DNA of 64,000 nt. Source: Takakia lepidozioides. Taxonomy: Eukaryota > Streptophyta > Takakiopsida > Takakiales > Takakiaceae. Every line of letters begins with the position of its first letter. Within the stretch, counting starts at the first letter, position 1. Location of the stretch: NCBI GenBank assembly GCA_030704615.1, contig CM060732.1, positions 46,111,053 through 46,175,052 of the forward strand, written 5' to 3'. The notes beneath the pieces are model-generated. The model was not told the origin of the DNA, searched no databases, and saw only the letters and a program-made list of their open reading frames with translations. Position numbers and translations under genes: made by a program. Shown here one piece after another: positions 12,589 through 25,027 of this stretch.

Positions 12589-15500
12589 ATGTGTGATCCT
12601 AGTGGACTATCCAACAGGGAAAGTCCACTAAAGAAGATAAAAGTTAAAATCCAGTCACAGCGGATACAGCCAATAGAAAACCAGAGAAATGATCAAGAAA
12701 ATGGAGGGAAATTGAGCGCAAGAGGCGGCGTCGTTCTGAGTAACGGGCGTCTCGACAGGACAGGCCATAAATGCTATAACTTGGAAACTATGGAGGAACT
12801 AACAGACTATACGCTCGCAATATTACTTACGCAATGGCAGAGACACGAAACGAAAGAGCAGAGCTTTTCTCTTGAACAATGCTTGCAAGCCCCGCAGGCT
12901 TACAAGAGATTACCCATAGCTTTCTGCGGCAACCATACGTTTCTGCTTTGTGCACTACAGGCATTCCTGCAGTTGTTACAGCCAAAGCAGTTCTGTGAGT
13001 CTAAGATGAAGAGAGTGAGAGGAATGGAGGAAATCAGGGTGAAGAGCACCACAATTCTGCAGAAACAAACGATGGCTACCCCACAGGCGATAAAGATACT
13101 GAAGGAGCTGAGATTGGAAGGATTGCAAAGCATGGATTGGACACTACACCATAGACAGTACATGTTACAATTTTTGCAGAACTTTGAGCCAAGGACAGGA
13201 ACAACAACGGTGAAGGGAGTTGAATTAATGATTACTCCCCTATACCTCCAGCAATTGTTTCGATTGCCAGCAGGTCAGTGTATGTGGAGGAGAACACAGG
13301 GAAAGACTGCAAATAGGGATTTATTCCAAGAAGGGAGTTTCTTTAAAACTCAGGGTTATGCTTGTACCAAAGCTGTGTACCCAGGGTTAAAAGACATAGG
13401 CAAGTATTGAACGTTCTGATTGCCCTGAAACAGAACCAACAATATTTGAGCAGATCCTTCACAGAGGAAATCCTCAAAGGCTTGAAGGGACAAGAGGTAC
13501 AATGGGCGGACATAATGTACAACGCACTGGTAGAGGAGATGAAAAGATTACAAGGTACTACCGCAAAATCTCCTATCATAGTGTCTGGCCCAATCATTGC
13601 TCAAATAATCCTTATTCTGGCATACTTAATGCACAAGAAAGGAAGGAAATGGGAGTGTTTGAGCCAGAAACAACTGCAATGGAAGAGCAAGGCTCTTCAC
13701 ACAGTGAGGGTGGACTAGCAGCACAACCCGAGACTAAGAGGCAGAGAAGGGGAAAGACTGTAGTGGCGGATCCACTGGCTTCACGGATTCCGCATGATAA
13801 TGTTTCCCAAGCTCATGACCAGGAAGGGGCACAGCAGCACAAAAGAATGTTATTACTGGAAGCAGGACCTTCAGAGAGGGAGGAAGAAGTTACTTCTGCA
13901 TCACAACCAACACAGCCACTTGAACGACTTGTCACAAGGTCACAAGTTATCCATGCAGCTCAACCCGAAATAATTGATTTGGAAAGTGAAGGGATAGATA
14001 TTCCAACTACAGAACAGATAGTGGCAGAAATAGAGAAAGGGGACCTTCTCTATGAATATTCTGGTCTGGTCAAGCAGACAGAAATCCCAGAGGTGCAACA
14101 GTTGCCCAAGGAAATCCTGAGGTACATATAATGCACACACCTGTGTCGGAGGTACCACAGGCGGAAGGCCATGACACTGTAGCACCGGTCATAAATGAAG
14201 TAGTTCAGGAAGAAAATCCGGTGGGACAATGGTCTGAATGGTTAGTGAGACATCATACTGTTGAAGATCAGGAGGAACAGCAGCAACCTCACCATGATGA
14301 CCCTCAACAGGCAATGCTGATGAGTTCCATAGGCAGGACACTTAATTTGTTGGGGACTTATGTCAAAACCCATGTTCCAATTACCCAATTGACAGCCTTG
14401 AAAGAAGAACTCAGGAAGGAGTTTGAGGCTCGACTTGCCACTGAGTGTGCAAACAAGGTCGATGAAGAGGTCACTCTCAAGATGAAGCAGGACTTGGCCA
14501 ATACAGAAATGGCTTTGCAATTGGCCAAGCAACAATTGATTGAGGCAGGCCTCGCGCAAGACCAGTTGCACGAAGCACATAAGCAACAGCTATACCAAAC
14601 AGGTGCAGCATGAAAGCAAGTTGCAAGAACTGAATGCACTACATACGGAGTTGCAGACAGTGCATAACAGGATGGCGATACAATGCGCTACATTTACAAC
14701 TATGCTTGACCAATCAACAAAAGAAATAAACAGTCAAGCGGAAAAATGTACGAAGGCAGAAGAAGAGAATGTGGAGCACATGAAGCTCATTGTCGATATG
14801 AAGAATACAATCTGTCGCAATGAAGATACTTTCAAGCAATACAGGCAGATGGAAGCTGAGCAAGAGAAATACATCGTGGAGTTGCAACAAACCATCGTGG
14901 CCAATAGAAATGAAATCGCGGTCAAGTAACAAGGCTTGGAAGGAAGCCAATAATCTACTTGCTGCCTATGCGCAATTGGTTGAGCCACAGGCGAAGCGCA
15001 TGGAGGCTTTACAACAGCAGTTGGAATTGTACAAGCTAAGAGAGGAGCAAACTCTCAGGGGAACCACAAGCAGCTTGGTGGATAACAGCCTTATGCAGGT
15101 CTGGTTAGCACAAGGGCCAGTAGAGGGCAAAGCCCACGGAAGCTCACCCAAAGCGAGATGAATGAGCTCAGACTGCAGGTGCAGAACATTGCCACAACTA
15201 CTATAGACAATGTCTATAGTAGGATAGCAGAGTTACAAGAGGATGTAGACGGACTCCAGACTCAAGTGGAAGACCTCACTTCAAACATCGACCAAAGAGT
15301 CTATATCCCTCAGGAACAGCTAATGGCTTCTTATTTGCAAGCCAGAACTCTGGCTTTTCAGTCTTCACAGGAGGTGCAGGAGATGCCAATGGTACAGGAA
15401 CCAGTACCACCACCACCACAACAAGTCAGTGTACCAGTAGCTGAACCTGTGGTTACTACAACCACACCACAGCCACCACAGCCGGAGGTATGGGGCAATG

Positions 15501-16552
15501 CAGCTTTTAACCCACCTAAAACTCCAGCTGCCAGGGAGTACAGTAGGGCTATGATTATGCCCTTCAACCAAATTCCCATCATGTTGGATTTGGCTTGGAA
15601 AGAATTTAGTCCTCCGCAGTCATTCGCACATTACTACCAAATCATGCGTATTTGGCTGCCAGTGGCAACCAGGACTAAAGTTCTTCCAAACAATCGACAT
15701 ATTGAAGATCATCACTTTGCACAATACTGGCACGAGGCAGGTACCATGTTGAGGGAATTGGTTGCTTTCCAGGTTGTACATGGACTCATTTATACCAAGA
15801 CCAAGGAGATAGCAAGTATTGTCATGGGGTGCGGGCTATACTACGCTGCTTGTTTTCTGATACGTTACCACATTGAGCAACAAAAGATGCAAGCACGCTT
15901 TCAAAGTTACTCCAGTGGAGATCATTGGGTATTACCTTCGGTGCCACCTCATATGTACCTATATGACCCAAAAGTTATGATACAGAAGGATTCTCAAATT
16001 CGTTCATGGTTTCAAGCAGCCTGCAACAATTTGTCAACACAGAAATTCGGACTTGATGACATTTTCTATAAGGGACATATCGCATGGAAATACTTGCACG
16101 CTGCACCAGTAATTGGTACCCCACTCATCTGGACAGACAAGGAGCTCAGTGTCTACACCAATTTTGCTGTTCAACGGTTACACCAGGTTGTAAAATGCAA
16201 ACTTCCAGACATGGTAGGACAGCATTGTATGCCCCAGATGATTCCACAAAAAGTTCGAAAATTAAAACACCTGAGAGGCGATGAGGATTCTGATACAACT
16301 GTTTCTTCACAGAATTCTTTTGACATGGGAGAAGACTATGCAATTCAGATGGAAGAGAAGAAACAAAGGGGATCTCCTATGCCGGAAAGATTACCTCGAT
16401 ATCAGCCTCCAGAAGGCCTCACTTATCCAGGTAGTGATCAACCATCTCCATCAACCAGAGACAGACCTCGGGCTCGTACACACAGCCCACCACGAAACTC
16501 TCAACGTCAACAAGGTGCTCACTCACAAAGGTTTGCTACTCGGAAACAGTAA
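12589..16552 (+). pseudogene. Long 3' ORF, copy A (split by indels)
   Basis: This is the counterpart of the 1363-codon ORF of the minus copy. It is preserved in large blocks: 12589-13410 (273 codons), 13502-14131, 14131-14613, 14820-15161 and 15158-16552 (464 codons). The last block covers the coiled-coil end, a proline-rich linker and the C-terminal region, finishing with a basic Ser/Arg-rich tail (RPRARTHSPPRNSQRQ). Breaks are single-base indels, for example near 13405 and 14600. No enzymatic domain is recognised. Confidence 0.75.
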
Positions 16553-16568
16553 ACCGTGAGGACACGGC

Positions 16569-16589
16569 TTTTTGAGGGGGAAGGGGTAA
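16569..16589 (+). other. Polypurine tract, copy A
   Basis: TTTGAGGGGGAAGGGGTAA lies immediately before the 3' LTR, the expected site for plus-strand priming. The same block is at 23960-23980 (copy B), 25008-25027 (copy C) and 36277-36297 (minus copy). Confidence 0.85.
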
Positions 16590-17631
16590 TGTTAGAGGAC
16601 TGTAGGGGACTTAGACACTTATACGGGATCTGTAGGGTACCCTTAATTTTTGCACAGACTGAGACCAACAGGAACCTTAGGGGTGACAGCAGCGCACTGT
16701 AGAGGGGGGTTACATAGCCCACACAGCCCACACAGCCAGTCACAGCCGGACACAGCCACACAGCCAGTCACAGCCCACACAGCCCACACAGCCCGGCACA
16801 GCCACACAGCCAGTCACAGCCCACACAGCCCACACAGCCCGTCACAGTCGTCACAGCCCACACAGCCCACACAGCCCACACAGCCCGTCACAGTCGTCAC
16901 AGCCCACACAGCCCACACAGCCCGTCACAGTCGTCACAGCAGACACAGCCCACACAGCCAGTCACAGCCCGACACAGCCAAACACAGCCAGTCACCGCTT
17001 GACACAGCTGTCACGATAATAGGGAACGAAGAGTAGGACAGGGAACGACTGTGGGGAACAACACCTGTGAAGGGAACATGTTAGTTCACATACGACGGTT
17101 AGAGAGGGAAACGGTTAGAACCGCGGATAGGAGGATAAAGGGAGAAACGGGGAATGAAGAAGGGATTATGATTCGGGGAGGAGGATTTCGGAGTGAGACG
17201 GGAGCGGAAGTCGGTGAGCACGATGAAGGAGGAAAGAGGATTAGTAGATGCTTGTTATATGCAAAGCTGTAGGGATATTGTAGAGGAGAATAGAGACACA
17301 ATGGCTTCGGCCTGATACCTGATAAATCATAATCTGATACTTATACGATACAATCACACTGTGTAGAGAGATCTGAGTGAAGCTGTGGATTGAATGGAGG
17401 AGTGAAGGAAACCGATAAATTGATGAAGCAAACTGATACTTAATTATCAATGGTAAGGTAGCTAAGATGAATGCGGAAAGGAAACAAATAGGAAACACCC
17501 CCATGATACACTAGCTGTAGGTCATGACTGATTGTTCTGCGCGGGCTGAGTACTTAGAGATTTCCAACTCTTCTATCTTGGAGTTTCCGCCTCGGATAGC
17601 GAAGGGATGGGTGAGTAAAAGCCGCGCGACA
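16590..17631 (+). repeat. LTR 2, shared by copies A and B
   Basis: 1042 bp, TGTTAG to GCGACA, with the CACAGCC cluster at about 16718-17010. It is preceded by copy A's polypurine tract, so it is A's 3' LTR. It is followed without any primer site by the RNase H region of copy B (GTGTTAGCCCATAATG). The ATG of the short LTR readout frame at 17524 is intact and reads on into that RNase H sequence. Confidence 0.9.
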
Positions 17632-19360
17632 GTGTTAGCCCATAATGTTACAGGAAATATAGATTCACCTGTGTACTATGCTAGCAGGTTGATGAACAAT
17701 GCTGAAAGGAACTATAGCACAACGAAAAGAGAAGCATTGGCAATGATCTATGCAGTGAAGAAATTCAGGCATTACCTGTTGGGCAAGAAGTTTATGTTCT
17801 ATGTGGATCACCAGGCTCTGATACCTGGTAAACAAACCTCTGATAAGCGGAAGAATAGCAAGATGGTGATAATCTTGCACGAGTTTGAGTTCGAGGTTGT
17901 TTACAAGCCTGGGAGACTGCATCTTGTGGCGGATCTCTTGTCACGGTTATCAACAGGAAAACCAGCCACAGGAATAGATGATCAATTACCAGATGCGAGT
18001 CTATTTGCAGTGGAGGTGCAGGGAAGTGCAGATGACTGGTTAGATTGGCAGTGGCCAATCAGATACTACCTTGCTCATGGTTAGTGCCCACCTAGTTATG
18101 GTAAGGAGCAGAGGAAGAGAATCGCTATCAAAGCTTTACCTTATACTATGGTAGGAAGCAGAATGTATAAGCTAGGACCTGATGGAGTACTAAAACGATG
18201 CTTGTACCACCATGAAGTAAATAAAGTTTTGGAGGAAGTTCATAAAGGAGTGGCTGGAGGTCATTTTGGAGAAGAGACTACCAGTAGGAAGATACTACTC
18301 GCAGGTTACTGGTGGCCTACTTTGTTCAAAGATGTACACGAGTATTGTCAGAGTTGTGATGAATGTCAGAGGCTAGGACCTTTGCAGAGATCTGGAAGGA
18401 TGGCCTTGCATCCTACAATGCCTACGGAACCATTTCAGAAATGGGGACTAGACTTTGTTGGACCGATTAACCCACCAGCCAAGAATACATGGAACAGGTA
18501 CATAATTACAGCCACTGATTATACTACGAAGTGGGTGGAAGCTAAAGCTTTGAGGGACAACTCAGCCAAGTCCACAGCAAGGTTCCTGTATGAGAATATA
18601 CTTACACGATTTGGCAGTCCCTTAGAATTTATCAGTGATCAGGGAAGTCACTTCATTAATGAGACCATTGAATTATTGACTAAAGAATTCATGATTGTGC
18701 ATAGGAAAGAGTACAACATATTACCCACAGGGTAATGGGCAGGCAGAGGCTACCAACAAAATACTATGTACTATCTTGGCTAAGATAGTCAATGCAAACA
18801 GAACGGATTGGGATACAAAGCTGTTGACAGCTTTGTGGTCATACAAGACTTCATATAAAGTCACCACTAAGTATACACCATTCCAATTAGTTTATGGTAT
18901 GGAAGCCTTACTTCCAGTGGAATTCCTGTTACCTACCATGAGAACGGAGTGGGGAAAGAGAATGGAATTGCAAGATTCCATTAAGGTCAGGAAACATGAA
19001 TTATACCATGTGGAAGAAGTACGTGCTGATGCAGCTGATAATATGACCAGAATTCAGATGAAGAGGAAGAAACAGTTTGACGAAAACAAGTTAAAAACTT
19101 TTAAGACGGGAGAGATTGGTTCTATGGTTGCAGAAGAAGGGAAATTAAAGCTTCTAAGCTTAAATCACCATGGAAAGGACCTTATGTCATACAAAAGATG
19201 TATGATGATAACAAACACCGCCATGTTACAAACCATTAACAAAGAGATGCTGGGAAGAGTCAATGCCAATAAGTTGAGGGGTACAGTGGTATCCATGACA
19301 AACCATTGCAGCATGATTTGCATGTTGAAACGCAAGAGCAGACACGGGCTGCACTAGTGT
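17632..19360 (+). pseudogene. pol: RNase H-integrase remnant, copy B
   Basis: The frame from 17524 enters RNase H (the Glu of the KREALAMIYA block is kept) and ends at a TAG at 18082-18084, where copy A has CAG. Integrase continues in 18148-18735 with the HHCC finger, DFVGP and SDQGSHF motifs, then shifts frame near 18710 into 18695-19357, which holds YYPQGNGQAEA and the remainder. It encodes nothing functional as it stands. Confidence 0.85.
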
Positions 19361-19427
19361 TACCAACGGAGTATGGAGCACTTGTCGCTAGGCCAAGCAT
19401 ATATGACCAGGGCGGGCAGAGCAAGCG

Positions 19428-19705
19428 TGACACAGCCTATCACAACCTATCAAGACGAAACACAGCCTATCACAGTCCATCACGACGTGACACAGCCTAT
19501 CACAGCCCATCAAGGCAAAACACAGCCTATCACAGTCCATCACAACGTGACACAGCCTATCACAGCCCAGCACGGCGCAACACAGCCTATCACAACCTAC
19601 CACCGCGTGTCACAGCCTATCATAGCTTACCACAGTGCATCACAGCCTATCACAGCGTACCACAGTATGACACAGCCTGTCACAGCTCAACACAGCCTAC
19701 TAGGA
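19428..19705 (+). repeat. Internal CACAGCC cluster, copy B
   Basis: Tandem blocks of the GACACAGCCTATCACAGCCC kind lie between integrase and the 3' ORF. Copy number and unit order differ from those in copy A and the minus copy, so the array has turned over while its position stayed fixed. Confidence 0.85.
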
Positions 19706-20040
19706 TTACACGATCCAAAGAATCAGTGACAGGTGGACGCCCAATAACTTCAGGAAAATGGCCGACGGAAGAAATGACGGAAAATAGTTTAAAAATGGAC
19801 ACGTGGAAGTCAGGGCGCAACACACAGCTGAGAAGGAAGTGCAAGAACAGGTGTCATCAGGAAAGAGGACAAGAATGGCCGTCAAAATACCTAATCAGCG
19901 CGTCAAATTGGATGAAAGGCGGGCCCATTAATGAATACGGAAAAAGGGGAACGGAACAAACGACAAGTACAGAATAGCGAAATTCTTGTCACATATGTGA
20001 TCCTAGTGGACTATCCAGCAGGGAAAGTCCACTAAAGAAA

Positions 20041-23000
20041 ATGAAATCTAAAATCCAGTCACAGCGGTTACAGCCAATAGAAAGCCAGAGAAAGGATCAA
20101 GAAATTGGAGGGAAATTAAGCGTAAGAGGCGGCGTCGTTCTGAGGAACGGGCGTCTCGACGGGACAGACCATCAATGCTATAGCTTGGAAACTATGGAGG
20201 AACTAACAGACTATACGCTTGCAATACTACTTACGCAGTGGCATAGGGACGAAACAACAGAGCGGATCTTTTCTCTTGAGCGATGCTTGCAAGCCCCGCA
20301 GGCTTACAAGAAATTACCCATAGCTTTTTGTGGCAACCATACGTTTATGCTTTGTGCACTATAGGCATTTCTGCAGTTGTTACAGCCAAAACATTTCTGT
20401 GGGTCTAGAATGAAGAGAGTGAGAGGAATGGAGGAAATCAGGGTGAAGAACACCACAATTCTGCAGAAACAAACGATTGCTACCCCACAGACGATACAGA
20501 TACTGAAGGAGCTGAGATTGCAAGGATTGCAAAGCATAGATTGGACATTGCACCATAGACAGTACATGTTACAATTCTTGCAGAACTTTGAGCCAAGGAC
20601 AGGAACAACAACGGTGAAGGGAGTTGAATTAATAATTACTCCCCTATACCTCCAGCAATTGTTTCGATTGCCAGCAGGTCAGGTGCATGTGGAGGAGCAC
20701 AGGGCAAGACTGCAAATATGGGACTTATTCCAAGAAATGAGTTTCTTTAAAACTCAGGGTTATGCTTGTACCAAGGCCGTGTACCCAGGGCTAAAAGAGG
20801 TAGGCAAGGTATTGAATGTTCTGATTGCCATGAAACAGAACCAACAGTATTTGAGCAGATCCTTCACGGAGGAAATACTCAAAGCCCTGAAAGGACAAGA
20901 GGTAGAATGGGCGGACATAATGTACAACGCACTGGTAGAGGAGATGAAAAGATTACAAGGTACTACCGCAAAGTCTCCTATCATAGTGTCTGGCCCAATC
21001 ATTGCTCAAATAATTCTTGATTCTGGCATACTTGATGCGCAAGAAAGAAAGGAGATGGGAGTGTTTGAGCCAGAAACCACTGCAATGGAAGAGCAAGGCT
21101 CTTCACACAGTGAGGGTGGACTAGCAGGGCAACCTGAGACTAAGAGGCAGAGACGGGGAAAGACTGTAGTGGCGGATCCACTGGCTTCACGGATTCCGCA
21201 TGATAATGTTTCCCAAGCTCATGTGCAGGAAGGGGCACAGCAGCACAGAGAACTGCTATTACTGGAAGCAGGACCTTCAGAGAGGGAAGAGGAAGTTACT
21301 TCAGTATCACAACCATCACAGCCAGCTGATCGGCTTGTCACAAGGTTACAAGTTGTCCATGCAGCTCAACCAGAAATAATTGATTTGGAAAAAAGAAGGG
21401 TTAGATATTCCAACTACAGAACAGATAGTGGCAGAAATTGAGAAGGGGGACCTTCTCTATGAATATTCTGGTCTGGTCAAGGAGACAGAGATTCCAGAGG
21501 TGCAATAGTTGCCCAAGGGAAATCCTGAGGTGCATATAATACCCACACCTGTGTCGGAGGTACCACAGGTAGAAGGTCATGACACTGCAGCACCGGTGAT
21601 AGATGAAGTGGTTCAGGAAGAAAATCTGGTGGGACAATGGCTTGAGTGGTTCGTGAGACATCACACTGTTGAGGATCAGGGGGAACAGCAGCAACCTCAC
21701 CATGATGACCCTCAACAGGCAATGCTGATGAGTTCCATAGGCAGGACACTTAATTTGTTGGGGACTTATGTCAAATCCCATGTTCCAACTACCCAATTGA
21801 CAGCCTTGAGAGAGGAACTCAGGAAGGATTTTGAGGCTCGACTAGCCACTGAGTGTGCAAACAAGGTCGATGAGGAGGTCACTCTCAAGATGCAGCAGGA
21901 CTTGGAAAATACAAAAGCGGCTTTGCAATTGGCCAAGGAACAATTGATTGAGGCAGGCCTCGCGCAAGACCAGTTGCACGAAGCACATAAGCAACAGCTA
22001 TACCAAATGCAGGTACAGCATGAATGCAAGTTGCAAGAAGTGAATGCACTACATACGGAGTTGCAGACAGTGCATGACAGGATGGCGATACAATGTGCTA
22101 CATTCACAACTATGCTTGACCAATCTACAAAAGAAATAAACAGTCAAGCGGAAAAAAATATGAAGGCAGAAGCAGAGAATGTTGAGCAAATGAAACTCAT
22201 TGTCGACATGAAGAATACAATCTGTCGCAATGAGGATACTTTCAAGCAATACAGGCAGATTGAAGCTGATCAAGAGAAGCACATCCTGGAGTTGCAACAA
22301 AGGATCATGGCCAATAGAAAGGAAATCACGGTCAATAACAAGGCTTGGAAGGAAGCCAATAATCTACTTGCTGCCTATGCGAATTTGGTTGAACCTCATG
22401 CGAAGCGCATGGAGGCTTTACAACAGCAGTTAGAAGTGTACAAACTAAGAGAGGAGCACACTCTCAGGGGAACCACAAGCAACTTGGTGGATAACAGCCT
22501 TATGCAGGTCTGGTTAGCACAAGGGCCAGTGGAGGGCAAAGCACCACGAAAGCTCACCCAAAGCGAGATGAATGAACATTGCCACAATCACTATAGACAA
22601 TGTCTATAGTAGGATAGCAGAGTTACAGGAGGATGTAGATAGACTGCAGACTCAAGTGGAGGACCTCACTTCAAATATCGACAAAAGAGCCTATATCCCT
22701 CAGGAACAGCTAATGGCTTCTTATTTGAAAGCCAGAACTTTGGTTTTTCAGTCTTCATAGGAGGTGCAGGAGATGCCAATGATACAAGAGCCAGTACCAC
22801 CAACACCACAACAAGTCATTGTACCAATAGCTGAACCTGTTGTTACTACAACCACACCACAGCCACCACAGCCTGAGGTATGGGGCAATGCTGCTTTTAA
22901 CCCACCTAAAACTCCAACTGCAAGGGAGTACAGTAGGGCTATGATTATGCCCTTCAACCAAATTCCCATCATGTTGGATTTGGCTTGGAAAGAATTTAGT

Positions 23001-23942
23001 CCTCCGCAGTCATTCGCACATTACTACCAAATCATGCGTATTTGGCTGCCACTGGCAACTAGGACTAAAGTTCTTCCGAACAATCGACATATTGAAGATC
23101 ATCACTTTGCACAATACTGGCATGAGGCAAGTACAATGTTGAAGGAATTAATTGCCTTCCAAGTTGTACATGGATTCATTTATACCAAGACCAAGGAGGT
23201 AGCAAGTATTGTCATGGGATGCGGGTTATACTACGCTGCTTGTTTTCTGGTACGTTATCACATTGAGCAGCACAAGATGCAATCGCGCTTTCTGAGTTAT
23301 TTTTTTGGGGATCATTGGGTCTTACCTTCAGTGCCACCTCATATGTACCTATATGAGGCAAAAGTTATGATGCAAAAGGATTCTCAAATTCGTTCATGGT
23401 TTCAAGCGGCCTGGAACAATTTATCAACACAGAAATTTGGCATTGATGATATTTTCTATAAGGGACATGTGGCATGGAAATACTCGCACGGTGCACAAGT
23501 AATTGGTACCCCACTCACCTGGACAGACAAGGAGCTTAGTGTCTTCACCAATTTTGCTGTTCAGCGTTTACAGCAAGTTGTAAAATATAAACTTCCAGAC
23601 ATGGTAGGACAACATTGTATGCCCCAGAGGATTCCACAAAAAGTTCGACAATTAAAACACCTGAGAGGCGATGAGGATTCTGATACAACTGTTTCTTCAG
23701 CGAATTCTTTTGACATGGGAGAAGACTATGCAATTCAGATGGCAGAGAAGAAGGGACGGGGGTCTCCTATGCCTGAAAGGTTACCTCGATATCAGCCTCC
23801 AGAGGGCCTCACTTATCCGGGTAGTGTTCAAACATCTCCGTCAACCAGTGACAGACCTCGGGCTCGTACACACAGTCCGCCACGAAACTCTCAACGTCAG
23901 AAAGGTGCTCACTCACAAAGGTTTGCTAATCGCAATCAGTAA
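20041..23942 (+). pseudogene. Long 3' ORF, copy B, with three CAG-to-TAG stops
   Basis: Open blocks 20041-20364, 20377-21441, 21509-22609 and 22764-23942 match the 3' ORF of the sister copies. In-frame stops at 20362-20364, 21506-21508 and 22758-22760 are each TAG where copy A has CAG. There are also indels, for example near 21390 (a run of A) and near 22575. The coiled-coil region and C-terminal region are otherwise well preserved. Confidence 0.8.
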
Positions 23943-23980
23943 ACCGTGAGGACACGGCTTTTTGAGAAGGGAAGGGGTAA

Positions 23981-24921
23981 TGTTAGAGGACTGTCTGGGA
24001 CTTAGACACTTATACGGGATCTGTAGGGTACCCTTAATTTTTGCACAGACTGAGACCAACAGGAGCCTTAGGGGTGACAACGGCGCACTGTAGAGGGGGG
24101 TTACACAGTCCGTCACAGTCCAACACAGCCCGTCACAGTCGTCACAGCCGACACAGCCACACAGCCAGTCACAGCTCATCACAGCCCGACACAGCCAAAC
24201 ACAGTCGCACAGCCAGTCACAGCCCGTCACAGTTTCACACAGCCAGTCACAGCTTGACACAGCTGTCACGACCATAGGGAACGGAGAGCAGGACAGGGAA
24301 CGACTGTGGGGAACAACACCTGCAAATGGAACATGTTAGTTCACGGACGACGGTTAGTGAGGGAAACGGTTAGAGCCACGGGTAGGAAGATAAAGGGAGA
24401 AGCAAGGACTGAGAGGGGATTCTGGGAAGCATTCACGGGGGGCACTTCTTGGTCATGCATGAGAGGGGATCGGGCGGAGAGCAAGAATGGAAGCAAAGAT
24501 GGAGAGCACGGTGAAGGAGGAGAGATGATTAGTAGATGCTTGTTATATGCAAAGCTGTAGTGATATTGTAGAGCAGATTAGAGACACAATGGCTTCGGCC
24601 TGATACCTGATAAATCATAATCTGATACTTATACGATACAATCACACCGTGTAGAGAGATCTGAGTGAAGCTGTGGAATGAATGGATGAGTTGATGGAAT
24701 CCGATAGATTGATGAAGCAAACTGATACTTAATGATCAATGGTAAGGTAGCTAATATGAATGCGAAAAGGGAAACAAATAGGAAACACCCCCATGATACA
24801 CTAGCTGTAGGTCATGACTGATTGTTCTGAGCGGGCTGAGTACTTAGAGATTTCCAACTCTTCTATCTTGGAGTTTCCGCCTCGGATAGCGAAGGGATGG
24901 GTGAGTAAAAGCCGCGCGACA
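23981..24921 (+). repeat. LTR 3 (3' LTR of copy B)
   Basis: 941 bp, the shortest of the six, with a short CACAGCC cluster at about 24103-24265. It contains extra sequence near 24425-24475 that is also seen, diverged, in LTR 4. It ends GCGACA and is followed by TCCTTCACGAGACTC, which is the tail of the 3' ORF of another copy. Confidence 0.9.
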
Positions 24922-25027
24922 TCCTTCACGAGACTCTCACCGTCGGAAGGGTGCTCGCTCACAAAGGTTTGCTAATCCCAAACAGTAAACCGTGAGGACA
25001 CGACTTTTTGAGAGGGGGAGGGGTAAA
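24922..25027 (+). mobile_element. Copy C internal remnant
   Basis: About 106 bp equivalent to 16488-16589 of copy A: the end of the 3' ORF, its stop, and the polypurine tract. All upstream internal sequence is missing, and the left breakpoint is exactly the end of LTR 3. Confidence 0.8.

Larger units (their letters stand above)
4247..17631 (+). mobile_element. Ty3/Gypsy LTR retrotransposon, copy A (near complete, decayed)
   Basis: The element runs LTR, primer site, leader ORF, gag, protease, RT, RNase H, integrase, CACAGCC cluster, 3' ORF, polypurine tract, LTR. Its length is about 13.4 kb, matching the 13.35 kb minus-strand copy. LTRs begin TGTTAG and end GCGACA. Domain order RT-RNase H-integrase defines Ty3/Gypsy. 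Most frames carry one-base indels relative to the minus copy, so it cannot encode its proteins. The 5' flank is GGTTC and the base run after the second LTR is GTGTT, so no target-site duplication is seen. Its downstream LTR is also the upstream LTR of copy B. Confidence 0.9.
17632..23980 (+). mobile_element. Copy B internal region, 5' half missing
   Basis: It starts abruptly inside RNase H, at the position equivalent to about 10184 of copy A, directly after the last base of LTR 2, and runs to its own polypurine tract and LTR 3. Primer site, leader ORF, gag, protease and RT are absent. The same LTR/internal junction logic recurs at 24921/24922, which suggests insertion of one family member into another rather than random deletion. 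Confidence 0.85.

Noticed and set aside
16718-17010. Regularly spaced repeats resembling a CRISPR array
   Set aside because: Units are 8-20 bp with no distinct unique spacers, lie inside LTRs of a eukaryotic retrotransposon, and have no cas genes nearby.
17524-18084. 186-codon ORF as a distinct gene
   Set aside because: It is LTR 2 readout fused to the RNase H remnant of copy B and ends at a CAG-to-TAG stop.
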